Assembly: GCF_009183415.1 (NCBI RefSeq)
Contig: NZ_WEHU01000008.1
Location: forward strand, 62,001 to 126,000
Length of the DNA stretch: 64,000 nt
Reading direction: 5' to 3'
Origin: Bacillus sp. B1-b2
Lineage (GTDB): Bacteria > Bacillota > Bacilli > Bacillales > Cytobacillaceae
Shown here: positions 1 to 9,542 of the stretch, piece by piece
How the letters are laid out: the number at the start of each line of letters is the position of its first letter
Numbering within the stretch: the stretch's first letter is position 1
Position numbers and translations under genes: made by a program
Notes under the pieces: model-generated
Seen by the model: the letters and a program-made list of their open reading frames with translations, nothing else
Told to the model about the DNA's origin: nothing
Databases searched by the model: none

Positions 1-483
<483 letters not shown>

Positions 484-508
484 CTAATTATCGATTGATG
501 CTTTACTT

Positions 509-2812
509 TTACAGTATTAAAGTTTTCTGAGATGAATGGATATAAGTAGAATGATTTTCAATTTTAATCTCTGGAGCAGGTGGAATATCTGTCACTCCAT
601 GTAAAACAATTTCATATTGAGTAATTCCATCTATTTCAATTTCATATTTCCCATTCTTTTTAATTAAATGGATATTTGCGGCCTTTTCTCCATTTGTCGT
701 GTGAATTTCTGCATGAAGTGTCTCATTCTCATGTAAGTCAAACACATGGATTCTTGGATTTTCTGTGTAATCATACTCTGCATGCTGATTGCAATTACCT
801 TCAATAATAATACTATGTGGTCGTACAAGCAGTGGAAGATTCATATAATCATAGACTTGTTCATACCAATTCCCACCTTCATAGGTTTCTCCTGTTAAAT
901 AATTTGTCCATACCCCTTTTGTTTCGGGTACATAAAATGATACCTTTCCGTCTTCTCTAAAGATTGGTGCAACAAGTAGGTTATCCCCGAACATATATTG
1001 ACGGTCAAGAGTATGTGTTGCTAAGTCTTCAGGAAATTCTAAAACCATTGGCCGCATCATAGGAATCCCTTTTTCTGCAGTGTATACAGACTGACTTATT
1101 ATGTAAGGCATTAAACTTAATTTTAACTTGGTGAATTTTCTTGCTACGTCCACTGCTTCCTCTCCGTAAATCCAAGGCACCTTATATTCCCAGCTTCCAT
1201 GATATCTGCTATGAGAGGATAATAACCCGAATTGAGTCCATCTCTTATAGATATCAGGATTTGCTCCTGCCTCAAAACCTGATATGTCATGGCTCCAATA
1301 TCCAAATCCACCTAAGCCAAAGGACAATCCAGCTCGTAAAGATTCTGCCATAGATGGATAATCAGAAGTACTGTCTCCTCCCCAATGTACAGGGAACTTC
1401 TGTGATCCTACAGAAGCTGAGCGTGCAAAAACTACTGCTTCTTCTTTACCTCGTTCTTCCACTAATAAGTTGTATACCACTTCGTTATATAAAAACGCAT
1501 AATAATTATGCATTCTTTCTGGGGAAGATCCATCAAAATATATACAATCGGTTGGAATGCGTTCACCAAAATCTGTTTTAAAGCAGTCTACACCCATGTC
1601 AAGTAATGATTTTAATTTCTCTTGATACCATTCGGTTGCTTTTGGATTAGTAAAGTCCACAATAGCCATCCCTGCTTGCCACTTATCCCACTGCCATATG
1701 TCTCCATTTTCTTTCTTTAAAAAGTATTCTTTCTCCATTCCTTCATCAAATAACGGAGATTTCTGCCCAATGTATGGATTAATCCATACACAAATTTTCA
1801 AACCTTTTGCTTTTAACCTCTCTAACATTTTTTGAGGTTCTGGAAAAGTTTCCTGATCCCATGTGAAATTACACCATTCATATTCTTTCATCCATAAACA
1901 ATCAAAATGAAAAACCTCTAAGGGAATATCATGCTGAACCATACCATCCACAAAAGAGGTCACTGTTTTCTCATCATAGTCGGTCAAAAAAGATGTACTA
2001 AGCCAAAGGCCAAAAGACCATGCTGGTGGCATGGAAGGTTTGCCAGTTAAATCTGTGTAATTTTCTAGGACCTTTTTTAAACTTTCTCCACCGATTACAT
2101 AATACTCCATCATCTCACCAGGTACACTAAATTGAACTTTTGAAACCTTTTCACTACCTATTTCATAGCTTACTTCACCTGGTGAATTCACAAATACTCC
2201 ATACCCTTTGTTACTAACATAGAATGGTATATTTTTGTACGCCTGCTCCGTACCCGTGCCGCCGTCTGCATTCCAAATATCAACTGTTTGTCCGTTTTTC
2301 ACAAAATTCGTAAACCGTTCTCCCAGCCCGTAAATATATTCCCCTACATCAAGTGACAATTGCTCACTAATATGGGAAAAGCCTTGTGGATCTTTAATGT
2401 AGCTTTTACTTCTAGGTTTGCTTTCAGTAAGGTTTGCTTCCTTATAATTAAAAGAAATGGAAAAGTTCTCTCCCTTTGTTATGACTGCGCTCAAGTCACC
2501 TGATACAAAAGAATAATCCGATTCGGTTTCTACCATTTCTGGTAGAATATCTTTTGTGTTTAAATCAAAATCAGGACCCAGCTTTTTTGCACCTTTGTGA
2601 TGATACATTCTTACCCCAATAATATCTAAATGTGGAGAAAAGAGTTCTACTGTCATCATTCCACCATCTAAGGTAGCTCCTTTATTGGAAATATAGGAAA
2701 ATGGAGTATATAAGGTTAAATTATTTTTTGTTTGTCTTGTACCATATACATGAGTAGCGTAGTTTACCTCAAATCCATCTTTTACTAGCCAGCCACCGTT
2801 TAAAAACTTCAT
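509..2812 (-). CDS. GH31 alpha-xylosidase (YicI type), intracellular
   Basis: A 767-residue GH31 enzyme, the usual length for YicI-type alpha-xylosidases, without a signal peptide. The nucleophile motif KTDFGERIPTD and the acid/base motif VHWGGDST are both intact; KTDFGE is the form found in YicI-like alpha-xylosidases, where most alpha-glucosidases have DMNE-type motifs. The product removes non-reducing-end alpha-1,6-xylose from xyloglucan oligosaccharides or isoprimeverose. It starts at an ATG 13 bp after the ROK kinase stop and shares the operon with the importer. Alpha-xylosidase is the best reading; another GH31 specificity is less likely. Confidence 0.9.
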   Translation of the reverse strand: MKFLNGGWLVKDGFEVNYATHVYGTRQTKNNLTLYTPFSYISNKGATLDGGMMTVELFSPHLDIIGVRMYHHKGAKKLGPDFDLNTKDILPEMVETESDYSFVSGDLSAVITKGENFSISFNYKEANLTESKPRSKSYIKDPQGFSHISEQLSLDVGEYIYGLGERFTNFVKNGQTVDIWNADGGTGTEQAYKNIPFYVSNKGYGVFVNSPGEVSYEIGSEKVSKVQFSVPGEMMEYYVIGGESLKKVLENYTDLTGKPSMPPAWSFGLWLSTSFLTDYDEKTVTSFVDGMVQHDIPLEVFHFDCLWMKEYEWCNFTWDQETFPEPQKMLERLKAKGLKICVWINPYIGQKSPLFDEGMEKEYFLKKENGDIWQWDKWQAGMAIVDFTNPKATEWYQEKLKSLLDMGVDCFKTDFGERIPTDCIYFDGSSPERMHNYYAFLYNEVVYNLLVEERGKEEAVVFARSASVGSQKFPVHWGGDSTSDYPSMAESLRAGLSFGLGGFGYWSHDISGFEAGANPDIYKRWTQFGLLSSHSRYHGSWEYKVPWIYGEEAVDVARKFTKLKLSLMPYIISQSVYTAEKGIPMMRPMVLEFPEDLATHTLDRQYMFGDNLLVAPIFREDGKVSFYVPETKGVWTNYLTGETYEGGNWYEQVYDYMNLPLLVRPHSIIIEGNCNQHAEYDYTENPRIHVFDLHENETLHAEIHTTNGEKAANIHLIKKNGKYEIEIDGITQYEIVLHGVTDIPPAPEIKIENHSTYIHSSQKTLIL

Positions 2813-2825
2813 TTATTACACTCCC

Positions 2826-3713
2826 TTACTTTAATTGTTGTTGTTCTACAAGATAATAAGCACCCCATAAGCCTGAATCATTGTGATGCTTGCATGTTTC
2901 TATAGGTACCATGAAATCTTTCCAATGAGGTATAGTGCTTAATGCTTCCTTTATGTAGGAAATTAAGGTTGAGTTCTGACTGACCCCACCACCTATAAGA
3001 ACTTTCTCAGGATTTAGAAGCACTACAGAATTAAAGATTGTAATACCAACATATTTACTCCATTCTCTAATTACTTCATTTACCTTAGGATCATTTGTTT
3101 TTGCAAATATTTCCTCTCCAGATATTTCATCCTCAGGAGAAAGCTTATTTTTTTCTTTGTAAAGATTAATTAGTGCACTAGTTGATGCTAATTCGTGAAG
3201 TGTTTTATTAGGAGATCTTCCATAATCTATAAGCATCATCCCTAATTCACCTGCTCGATAAGAGTGACCTTTTATCGTCTGATTATAATGATATATCGCC
3301 CCGCCTACTCCTGTACCAAGCGTAATTAGAATAAAATCATGGTTTTCTACTGCTGCACCATCATATTTCTCTGCTAATGCTGCACAATTCGCGTCATTAT
3401 CAATATAAATTGGACAGTCAAGCGAAATTCGTCTCTTTAATTCATCAACTATAGATATGCCATTAATAGAAGTAATTGCCCCAGCTAATATAGGAACTCC
3501 ATTATCTGTATCAATAAAGCCTGGAAAACTCAATCCTATACCTGAAATAGGCATTACTTCGTCTAGTTCCTCTATTCTGCTAACCAAACCAGAAAGGAAA
3601 ATTTCTTTATCATTTCTTTCCGTTTTATATTTTCCTTTCTTTACTATGTTAGATTGATCAAACAGACCATATTTTACAAATGTTCCACCAACATCAAAGC
3701 TTATGATAGCCAA
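2826..3713 (-). CDS. ROK-family sugar kinase without the ROK zinc motif
   Basis: A cytoplasmic ROK protein. It has the N-terminal phosphate loop FDVGGTFVKYG, the metal/sugar site IDNDANCAALAE and the nucleotide motif TLGTGVGGAI. The likely start is TTG at 3713, preceded by AGAGGTG with an 8-base gap; the longer in-frame ATG at 3746 would place that site inside the gene. The usual CxCGxxGCxE zinc motif after the GE(I/L)G segment is missing (AGELGMMLIDYGRSPNKTLHE). There is no N-terminal winged helix, so it is a kinase and not a repressor. It lies between the binding protein and the alpha-xylosidase and probably phosphorylates glucose or another sugar released from the imported oligosaccharide. 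Confidence 0.85.
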   Translation of the reverse strand: MAIISFDVGGTFVKYGLFDQSNIVKKGKYKTERNDKEIFLSGLVSRIEELDEVMPISGIGLSFPGFIDTDNGVPILAGAITSINGISIVDELKRRISLDCPIYIDNDANCAALAEKYDGAAVENHDFILITLGTGVGGAIYHYNQTIKGHSYRAGELGMMLIDYGRSPNKTLHELASTSALINLYKEKNKLSPEDEISGEEIFAKTNDPKVNEVIREWSKYVGITIFNSVVLLNPEKVLIGGGVSQNSTLISYIKEALSTIPHWKDFMVPIETCKHHNDSGLWGAYYLVEQQQLK

Positions 3714-3811
3714 TATCCATTCACCTCTATAAAGAGGATGAATCAATAAGATGTAAAACAGATAATTCTATATTGTTTTTCATCTTATATACATCCCCTC
3801 TAATATCTTCC

Positions 3812-5461
3812 TTAATTACCCCATAACTCCATACGATCTTTGATTAAATCAGTCATATCAGAACTTGCTTCTTCAATCCCTAATTTATTTAATTCTTCTT
3901 GCATATCTGACCATTTTTTTTCAAATTCACTTGGATCCGATATAATAATATCTGTAATAGCTTGAGTCGTGTAATCATCCGCTTTTTGTTGGATAACCGT
4001 TAAATCACTGCTTGCTGGTATGGCAATTTCAAAGGCACGACCATGTTTAGTACTACCTAATTCTTTTGGAGATGGGAAGAAATCTGCCCATACTTCATGA
4101 CCATAACTACTAATGACTTCTTTTTCTTCCTCTGTGTAATTAGACATTGCTAATTCCTTCGTATCAGAACGGGAAATTGGTTGACCAGTAGAGTCTACTG
4201 CACCTGTACCCCATTGTGGGAATGGATAGATATAGTTTCCTACACCTGTTTTAAGGGTATAATTAGGGTCTGTTTGAGACTCTTGTATGTCTGTGGCAAC
4301 ACGTTTTCCATCCTTGATTTCATAATTTTCCCCTTCAATGCCCCAATTCACTAAAATTTGTGCTTCCTCAGATGCCATCCAATCTAAGAATTCGAAAGCT
4401 TTTTCCTGATGTTCACTTGTGGAAGAAATAGAAACACCCGTTGAACCAGTATACCCATAATCTTTCGTATCTGGCTGTAAGATACCTTCTTCTAGTGTTA
4501 CGGCAAGTGGTGCATATGTTCTCCATGACTGTCCATCTGCCTTAAGTGCAGCAACCCCATCATTTATATCCCAATTTTGGTCTGCTAATCCAATAACACG
4601 GCCAGATGATATTTTGGCAATGTACGTATCATATTTTTGCGTGAAGCTCTCTGGATCTACTAATCCTTCATCATACATATGGTTAAGCCATTTGAAGTAC
4701 TCTTTTACTTTTTCATCTTGGAATTTATATCTCGTCTCTCCAGATTCCTCATCTACTAGCCATTGTCCATCATCTTGGTAGCCTGAAGCATAACCAGATG
4801 GGTTTCCAACTGTTATTAACCATCTCCAATCACTGCCTAATAGAGAAAGACCGATAGTATCTTGTCCATTGATTTGAGGATACTTTTCTTTATATGCTTT
4901 TAATGCATTCTCAAATTCCTCTAGTGTTTTTATTTCTGGATAACCTAATTCTTTCAATGCTTCCAATTGAGTTTTAAATGTTCCGCTTGGATTTAAAACT
5001 GTATTCGTCATTCCACCAGTACCAACATGATATATCTGGGGATCCTCTGTATTATTTTTCAAGCGCACTAGTTCATCTTTGTAAAGCGCTTTCAAATTTT
5101 CACCCTTTTCTTCTATTAAATCATCTAACGGTATAACCGCTCCAGCATCAATTAATTTATTGATATCTCCTTTACCAAAAATTAGATCAGGATAGTCACC
5201 ACTAGCAATCATCAATGGAATGGCTTGTATATCCCCTCCAACAGGATGAGAGATTTCTAGTTTCACTCCTGTTTTCTTTGTAATTTCCTTTGCAACTGGA
5301 TTGTCAAATTTATCATCCTTCGTTAGATCTGCACTAAAGAAAGTCAATGTTGTAACATCTTCGCCACTATTTTCATCTGTATTTACATCATTATTACAGG
5401 CTGAAAGCAGCATACCTGTAGTAAGCACACTTGCCAAAATCATTTTTCTCTTCCTCTTCAT
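3812..5461 (-). CDS. Oligosaccharide ABC transporter substrate-binding lipoprotein (Lpl type)
   Basis: A 549-residue extracellular solute-binding protein of the large LplA/YtcQ class. A basic N-terminus and hydrophobic stretch lead to the lipobox LLSAC with Cys22 as the lipidation site. The mature part has the family-1 binding-protein pattern, e.g. DLIFGKGDINKLIDAGAVIP and EKAFEFLDWMASEEAQ. It follows the two permease genes (35 bp after the second), with AGGAGG before its ATG. It delivers the sugar ligand to the permeases at the outer face of the membrane. The downstream GH31 and GH1 genes suggest xyloglucan-derived oligosaccharides; the ligand itself cannot be read from the sequence. Confidence 0.92.
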   Translation of the reverse strand: MKRKRKMILASVLTTGMLLSACNNDVNTDENSGEDVTTLTFFSADLTKDDKFDNPVAKEITKKTGVKLEISHPVGGDIQAIPLMIASGDYPDLIFGKGDINKLIDAGAVIPLDDLIEEKGENLKALYKDELVRLKNNTEDPQIYHVGTGGMTNTVLNPSGTFKTQLEALKELGYPEIKTLEEFENALKAYKEKYPQINGQDTIGLSLLGSDWRWLITVGNPSGYASGYQDDGQWLVDEESGETRYKFQDEKVKEYFKWLNHMYDEGLVDPESFTQKYDTYIAKISSGRVIGLADQNWDINDGVAALKADGQSWRTYAPLAVTLEEGILQPDTKDYGYTGSTGVSISSTSEHQEKAFEFLDWMASEEAQILVNWGIEGENYEIKDGKRVATDIQESQTDPNYTLKTGVGNYIYPFPQWGTGAVDSTGQPISRSDTKELAMSNYTEEEKEVISSYGHEVWADFFPSPKELGSTKHGRAFEIAIPASSDLTVIQQKADDYTTQAITDIIISDPSEFEKKWSDMQEELNKLGIEEASSDMTDLIKDRMELWGN

Positions 5462-5496
5462 ATAAGTCCCTCCTAATATACACTCTTTCTATCAAC

Positions 5497-6411
5497 TTAA
5501 TTTTTTACTGCTCCTAGTGTTAATCCAGAGACGAAATACTTTTGCAGGAAAGGATATACAAGCAAAATTGGTACCGTTGCAATAATGGTAATCGCCATTT
5601 TTATTGATTCTGGAGTGGTCTTTCCTGCATTTAACTGCTCCATAGCGGCATTACTTACATTTCCAGCTGATTGTGCACTAGCATTATCTAATATCTTAAT
5701 TAATTCATATTGAAGCGTTGTTAAGTTAACATTCCCCCTTGCATATAAATAAGTATCAAACCAGCTATTCCACTGGCCAACCGCTATAAAAAGTGCAATT
5801 GTCGCAATGGCTGGAATACATAGCGGCATAATAATCTTGTAGAAAATAACAAAATCATTGGCACCATCTATTTTCGCTGATTCTTCTAATGCATCTGGTA
5901 AACTATCAATAAAGGATCTAATAACAATCACATTAAAGGCACTAAGCAGTGCGGGAATAATGTATACTGCAAAGCTGTTAATCAATCCTAAATTGCGAAT
6001 TAAGATATATCCAGGAATTAGCCCACCACTGACATACATGGTAATGATAAGTAATGTCGTGATATGCTTTCTAAAAATGAAATCTTTTCGGCTAATAACA
6101 TAAGCCATCACACAGGTACATAAAACTCCTGCAACTGTACCTACTACCGTTCTTAAAACAGAGTTCGTAAATGCTAAAAGCAATTGATCATTATTACTAA
6201 AAATTTCAATATAGTTAGCAAAAGTAAATTCCCTTGGTAAAATATGCAATCCACCTTTTGCTGTATCAACTGAGTCATTTAATGAGATAGCTAACACATT
6301 TAAAAATGGATATAGGGTTGCGATAATGACAACAATCATAATGACTGCAATCAACAAATCAAATCCAGTTGGCCTGTTCAAGCGATTTTTTCTTCGTAAT
6401 AATTTTGCCAT
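5497..6411 (-). CDS. ABC sugar transporter permease (LplC / YtcP type)
   Basis: A multispanning inner-membrane permease with the MalG-like EAA loop ALEESAKIDGANDFVIFYKIIMP, which contacts the ATPase. The start is taken as the ATG at 6411, preceded by AAGGAGGG; a longer in-frame ATG at 6471 would overlap the previous gene by 50 bp. It sits 10 bp behind the partner permease. No ATP-binding subunit is encoded in the operon. Lpl-type importers usually borrow a shared MsmX-like ATPase encoded elsewhere, and that is the expectation here. Confidence 0.92.
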   Translation of the reverse strand: MAKLLRRKNRLNRPTGFDLLIAVIMIVVIIATLYPFLNVLAISLNDSVDTAKGGLHILPREFTFANYIEIFSNNDQLLLAFTNSVLRTVVGTVAGVLCTCVMAYVISRKDFIFRKHITTLLIITMYVSGGLIPGYILIRNLGLINSFAVYIIPALLSAFNVIVIRSFIDSLPDALEESAKIDGANDFVIFYKIIMPLCIPAIATIALFIAVGQWNSWFDTYLYARGNVNLTTLQYELIKILDNASAQSAGNVSNAAMEQLNAGKTTPESIKMAITIIATVPILLVYPFLQKYFVSGLTLGAVKN

Positions 6412-6421
6412 AATACCCTCC

Positions 6422-7378
6422 TTACATGAGACCGCCATTTCCTGATTTTTTGGCGATATTATTAAATACAAAGATTAAGATTATACTTACCACTGATTTA
6501 AAAATTCCAATTGCAGTACCATATGAATATCTAAACATCCCAATACCATAATCTAGAGCATATTTATCTAATACTAAGGCTTTATCAGCTACGATATTAT
6601 TCCCTAACAACATCTGTTTCTCAAACCCAATATTTATTAAGTTGCCAATACTCATAATAAGCAAAATTAAAATGATTGGCTTTATGGATGAAAGTGTAAT
6701 ATGGATCATTTGTTTAAAGCGACTTGCACCATCAACCCAAGCAGCTTCATACATCTCTCTATCAATACTAACCATTGCAGCAAGGTATATAATTGCATTC
6801 CATCCCATTTCTTTCCAAACGTCAGAGAATGTAACGATATACCAAAACTTGTCTGGATCACTCATAAATTGAATAGGTGAATCTATGATGTGGAGAGAGA
6901 TTAATAGTTCATTTACTACTCCATTTGTTGAAAGCATAGTGGTTACAATATTAGCCACGATTACCCAAGATACAAAGTGTGGAAGATAGGATACGGTTTG
7001 AGTAAATTTCTTGAACCTAGTAAATCTTAATTCATTTAGCAATAAAGCAAACGCAATGGAACTAATAGTTCCAAAAACTATTCCCAATCCTCCCATCCCT
7101 AAAGTATTGATAAGTGCACGGTAAAACAATTCATCCTCAAACAATGCTTTAAAATGCTTAAGTCCAACCCAGGGAGACTCTATAACTCCCAGTGCAGGTT
7201 TGTAATCTTGAAAAGCCATGATCCATCCAAAAAGAGGAACATAACAAAAAATGATCAGCCAAATTACTAGAGGAAGTGCCATAAAAATGAGTACTTTTTG
7301 TTCTTTCAGCTTTTTCCATGTTATCTTCTTCTCTTTTTGGGGTTTCTTTTCTTGATTAACAACAGGTGCTATCTCCAT
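6422..7378 (-). CDS. ABC sugar transporter permease (LplB / YteP type)
   Basis: First gene of the importer operon. It encodes a MalF-type permease of about 318 residues with six predicted membrane segments and the EAA loop EMYEAAWVDGASRFKQMIHITLSSIKP (near residue 200). The start is probably ATG 7378, because AGGGAG lies 8 bases upstream; a GTG at 7387 is also in frame but overlaps that site. Its promoter region holds a perfect cre match. It pairs with the permease 10 bp downstream to form the channel for the lipoprotein-bound oligosaccharide. Confidence 0.92.
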   Translation of the reverse strand: MEIAPVVNQEKKPQKEKKITWKKLKEQKVLIFMALPLVIWLIIFCYVPLFGWIMAFQDYKPALGVIESPWVGLKHFKALFEDELFYRALINTLGMGGLGIVFGTISSIAFALLLNELRFTRFKKFTQTVSYLPHFVSWVIVANIVTTMLSTNGVVNELLISLHIIDSPIQFMSDPDKFWYIVTFSDVWKEMGWNAIIYLAAMVSIDREMYEAAWVDGASRFKQMIHITLSSIKPIILILLIMSIGNLINIGFEKQMLLGNNIVADKALVLDKYALDYGIGMFRYSYGTAIGIFKSVVSIILIFVFNNIAKKSGNGGLM

Positions 7379-7426
7379 AATCCCCACTCCCTAAACTAAA
7401 CTAACTGCTTATAAATAAATTATATT

Positions 7427-7440
7427 TGATTGCGCTTTCA
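7427..7440 (-). promoter_or_regulatory. cre site (CcpA operator) at the importer promoter
   Basis: The minus strand reads TGAAAGCGCAATCA, a full match to the cre consensus TGNAANCGNWNNCA. It lies directly before a TATAAT -10 element (7419-7424), about 50 bp upstream of the permease start; the -35 is poorly defined. Operator overlap with the core promoter predicts repression of the importer/ROK/GH31/GH1 operon when preferred sugars are present. Confidence 0.75.
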
Positions 7441-7487
7441 TTAGTAATAGTAATTCTTAGTGTAGGAAGTAGTAAAAAATAGTGTTT

Positions 7488-7502
7488 TTGTAAGCGTTTT
7501 AA
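7488..7502 (+). promoter_or_regulatory. Second, imperfect cre-like site
   Basis: TTGTAAGCGTTTTAA matches the extended cre consensus WTGNAANCGNWNNCW at all defined positions except the last C. It is about 50 bp upstream of the perfect cre at 7427-7440. It may be an auxiliary CcpA site; one mismatch makes this uncertain. Confidence 0.4.
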
Positions 7503-7536
7503 ATATTATTTTCACAACTTTTTGTATACCTAAAGG

Positions 7537-7572
7537 AAAGTGCCCATAATTAAGTATATGAGCACTTTTTTA
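7537..7572. terminator. Hairpin terminator between the two sugar operons
   Basis: AAAGTGCCCATA (7537-7548) pairs with TATGAGCACTTT (7557-7568), including G-T pairs, around an 8-base loop. The T-run is on the plus strand. On the minus strand the hairpin is followed by a weaker T-rich stretch, so it probably closes the minus-strand DUF4340 operon as a two-way element. Confidence 0.6.
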
Positions 7573-7592
7573 TACAATATGGATAGTTCTTC

Positions 7593-8882
7593 TTATTTAT
7601 TTACAGCTTCTAACTGATATTGCATCTCTGTTAGTTGATCCTTTTTCATTATAAAATCGATATTTCCATTCTCTTTTATTGCTACTTTTCTTTCATTCTC
7701 TTTTAATGTGTAATATTCAAGTGTTCTACTATGCTCTTTTCCATCAGAAGTAAATCTATATGTCATTTCTAAATAGGGATCTGGCTCTAATGCTTCTCCT
7801 ATATATTCCTCTTCAGCAGATAGCGCTGCAACATATTGATACATCTTTCTAAACTCATCTTCCTCTATATTTCTATTATTCAATTGAAAGTTAGAGATAA
7901 TTTTATCTGATGTTCTATTTAGTTGATGGGAAGCTGTTATCTTGAATTCCTCTTCTCCTTTTACCGTCCACTCATCTAAAGCATCTGCCATTATTAAGCA
8001 CACAAATTTATCTATTATGGTTAATGGCTTATTAAGTAAGTTTTCTACTTGTCCTCTTGAAATAGAGAGCAAGCTTTCTTCATTATTAATAGTTGCAAAA
8101 TATTGATTTTTTCCATCCTTTAATAACTGTAATGTATATTCCTTTACCTCATCTTTAACAGAAATGTCAGCCCACTTTGTTAGCTCATTTTGGTTAATAT
8201 CTTGTGCCTGTTTTAATACTTTTAAGTGAGCAAGAGTATTTAATATTTCTTCCATTTTATTGTATTCCACCGAATATTCTTGTTCATAATAGTCATGAAG
8301 GTACCAACCACTAATAAAAGGAGCCTTTTCAACTGAAGAACTGGAAGATTGTTGATTTAGAGTATAGTCACCTTGTTCTCCATCGAAGGATACTTGTATA
8401 ATATCATCTACTTCAATTGGAAATACCTTATCTTCTGAAAATATGATTGGTGAGTAGTATTTTACTAGATTCGGAACATTCTTTACATGGTAGGTCTGAT
8501 CTTGCTCTACCAAGTAGAATTCATTTTCCTTCGTATATAGCTTTAATTCAGTCTGATCAGCTGTCACTTCTAAAAATAAATCTAGGTCATCATCTATTTT
8601 TACTTTATCTCCTTTTATGCTAGAAAGTGCTGCTACAAATTGATTTGGCATATCATCTTGTATATCAGTATTCACTAGCTTCCAAGTGTTATCTTCTTTC
8701 GTTATCTCTATGTTACTACTATTCTGTTTTACTTGAATTGTACTTGCCTGCTCTATATTTTGGAAGTTAACTTTATTATTATTTACAGAAGTGGTTTGTT
8801 GGGTTCCGTCCTTACAACTACTTAACAAGAGCACAACCAAAATGAACAAATAAATGAGAGAGTTTTTTTTTATTCTGTTCAT
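7593..8882 (-). CDS. DUF4340 lipoprotein
   Basis: A 429-residue secreted lipoprotein with lipobox LLSSC (Cys near residue 23). It carries DUF4340-like segments of the pattern NIEITKEDNTWKLVN, in which a beta-rich unit is repeated. The function of DUF4340 proteins is not established. It overlaps the preceding membrane-protein gene by the ATGA of stop and start, so the two are probably translated together. The operon with a YesM/YesN sensor-regulator pair suggests a role at the cell surface tied to sugar sensing or uptake, but nothing in the sequence shows this directly. Confidence 0.75.
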   Translation of the reverse strand: MNRIKKNSLIYLFILVVLLLSSCKDGTQQTTSVNNNKVNFQNIEQASTIQVKQNSSNIEITKEDNTWKLVNTDIQDDMPNQFVAALSSIKGDKVKIDDDLDLFLEVTADQTELKLYTKENEFYLVEQDQTYHVKNVPNLVKYYSPIIFSEDKVFPIEVDDIIQVSFDGEQGDYTLNQQSSSSSVEKAPFISGWYLHDYYEQEYSVEYNKMEEILNTLAHLKVLKQAQDINQNELTKWADISVKDEVKEYTLQLLKDGKNQYFATINNEESLLSISRGQVENLLNKPLTIIDKFVCLIMADALDEWTVKGEEEFKITASHQLNRTSDKIISNFQLNNRNIEEDEFRKMYQYVAALSAEEEYIGEALEPDPYLEMTYRFTSDGKEHSRTLEYYTLKENERKVAIKENGNIDFIMKKDQLTEMQYQLEAVNK

Positions 8883-9541
8883 TTTATTAGCTCCTTCTCT
8901 AGTTGATTTAATACCGGATTAGTATAATACATAACAATGTAACCAAATAGACTAAAAGCAATCAAAAAGGAAAAAGCAGTAAGATAGTAAAACAGAACGA
9001 CCAGTATAATTAAGGTAGATAAATGCAAGAATACTTTCCCTGGAAAGCGAAGAATTGTAAAAGGACCTACCTTTAACAGAGTTTTCACGTTACTTTCAAA
9101 TCTGCTTAATACACATAAACTTATACTAGATATCATAATAACCAAGGCCAAGAGAAGGCCAATAACTATGGCTATTAAAGTATTATTTCGTTCTAACATA
9201 TAAAAGAAATCAACAAACAATATTAAAGAGATAGTCAGCTGTATGAACCAGTAAAAAAAACTAGTTTTAAAATTTGTCCTGTAGTCCAAAAAATAGTCTC
9301 TAACAGGTGTGATTCCACCCTCTCTTAATAAACGCCCATTAGTGGAGAATAGCGCAGTCAGACTTGCTCCCATAGGAAGTAGACTTATATAAAAAAGCAA
9401 AATATTTTCTAAAGAAAAGGGGAAAAGTAATAAGGCACCAAAAAATAAAAGATTGCTTAATAGAAAACATAGATTTAACAGAAAAAAATTTGAAATGTAA
9501 TTTAAGATACTATATATATTCTTACTGTTCATCTCTTTCAC
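8879..9541 (-). CDS. YesL-like DUF624 membrane protein
   Basis: A 220-residue membrane protein with about five hydrophobic helices and the DUF624 pattern PMGASLTALFSTNGRLLREG followed by TPVRDYFLDYRTNFK. DUF624 proteins such as B. subtilis YesL typically sit next to YesM/YesN regulators and Lpl-type importers, as here. Their biochemical role is unknown; an accessory function in signalling or transport is usually assumed. The start is GTG 9541 or ATG 9532; the AAAGGGG site fits either. Confidence 0.85.
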   Translation of the reverse strand: MKEMNSKNIYSILNYISNFFLLNLCFLLSNLLFFGALLLFPFSLENILLFYISLLPMGASLTALFSTNGRLLREGGITPVRDYFLDYRTNFKTSFFYWFIQLTISLILFVDFFYMLERNNTLIAIVIGLLLALVIMISSISLCVLSRFESNVKTLLKVGPFTILRFPGKVFLHLSTLIILVVLFYYLTAFSFLIAFSLFGYIVMYYTNPVLNQLEKELIK

Positions 9542-9542
9542 C

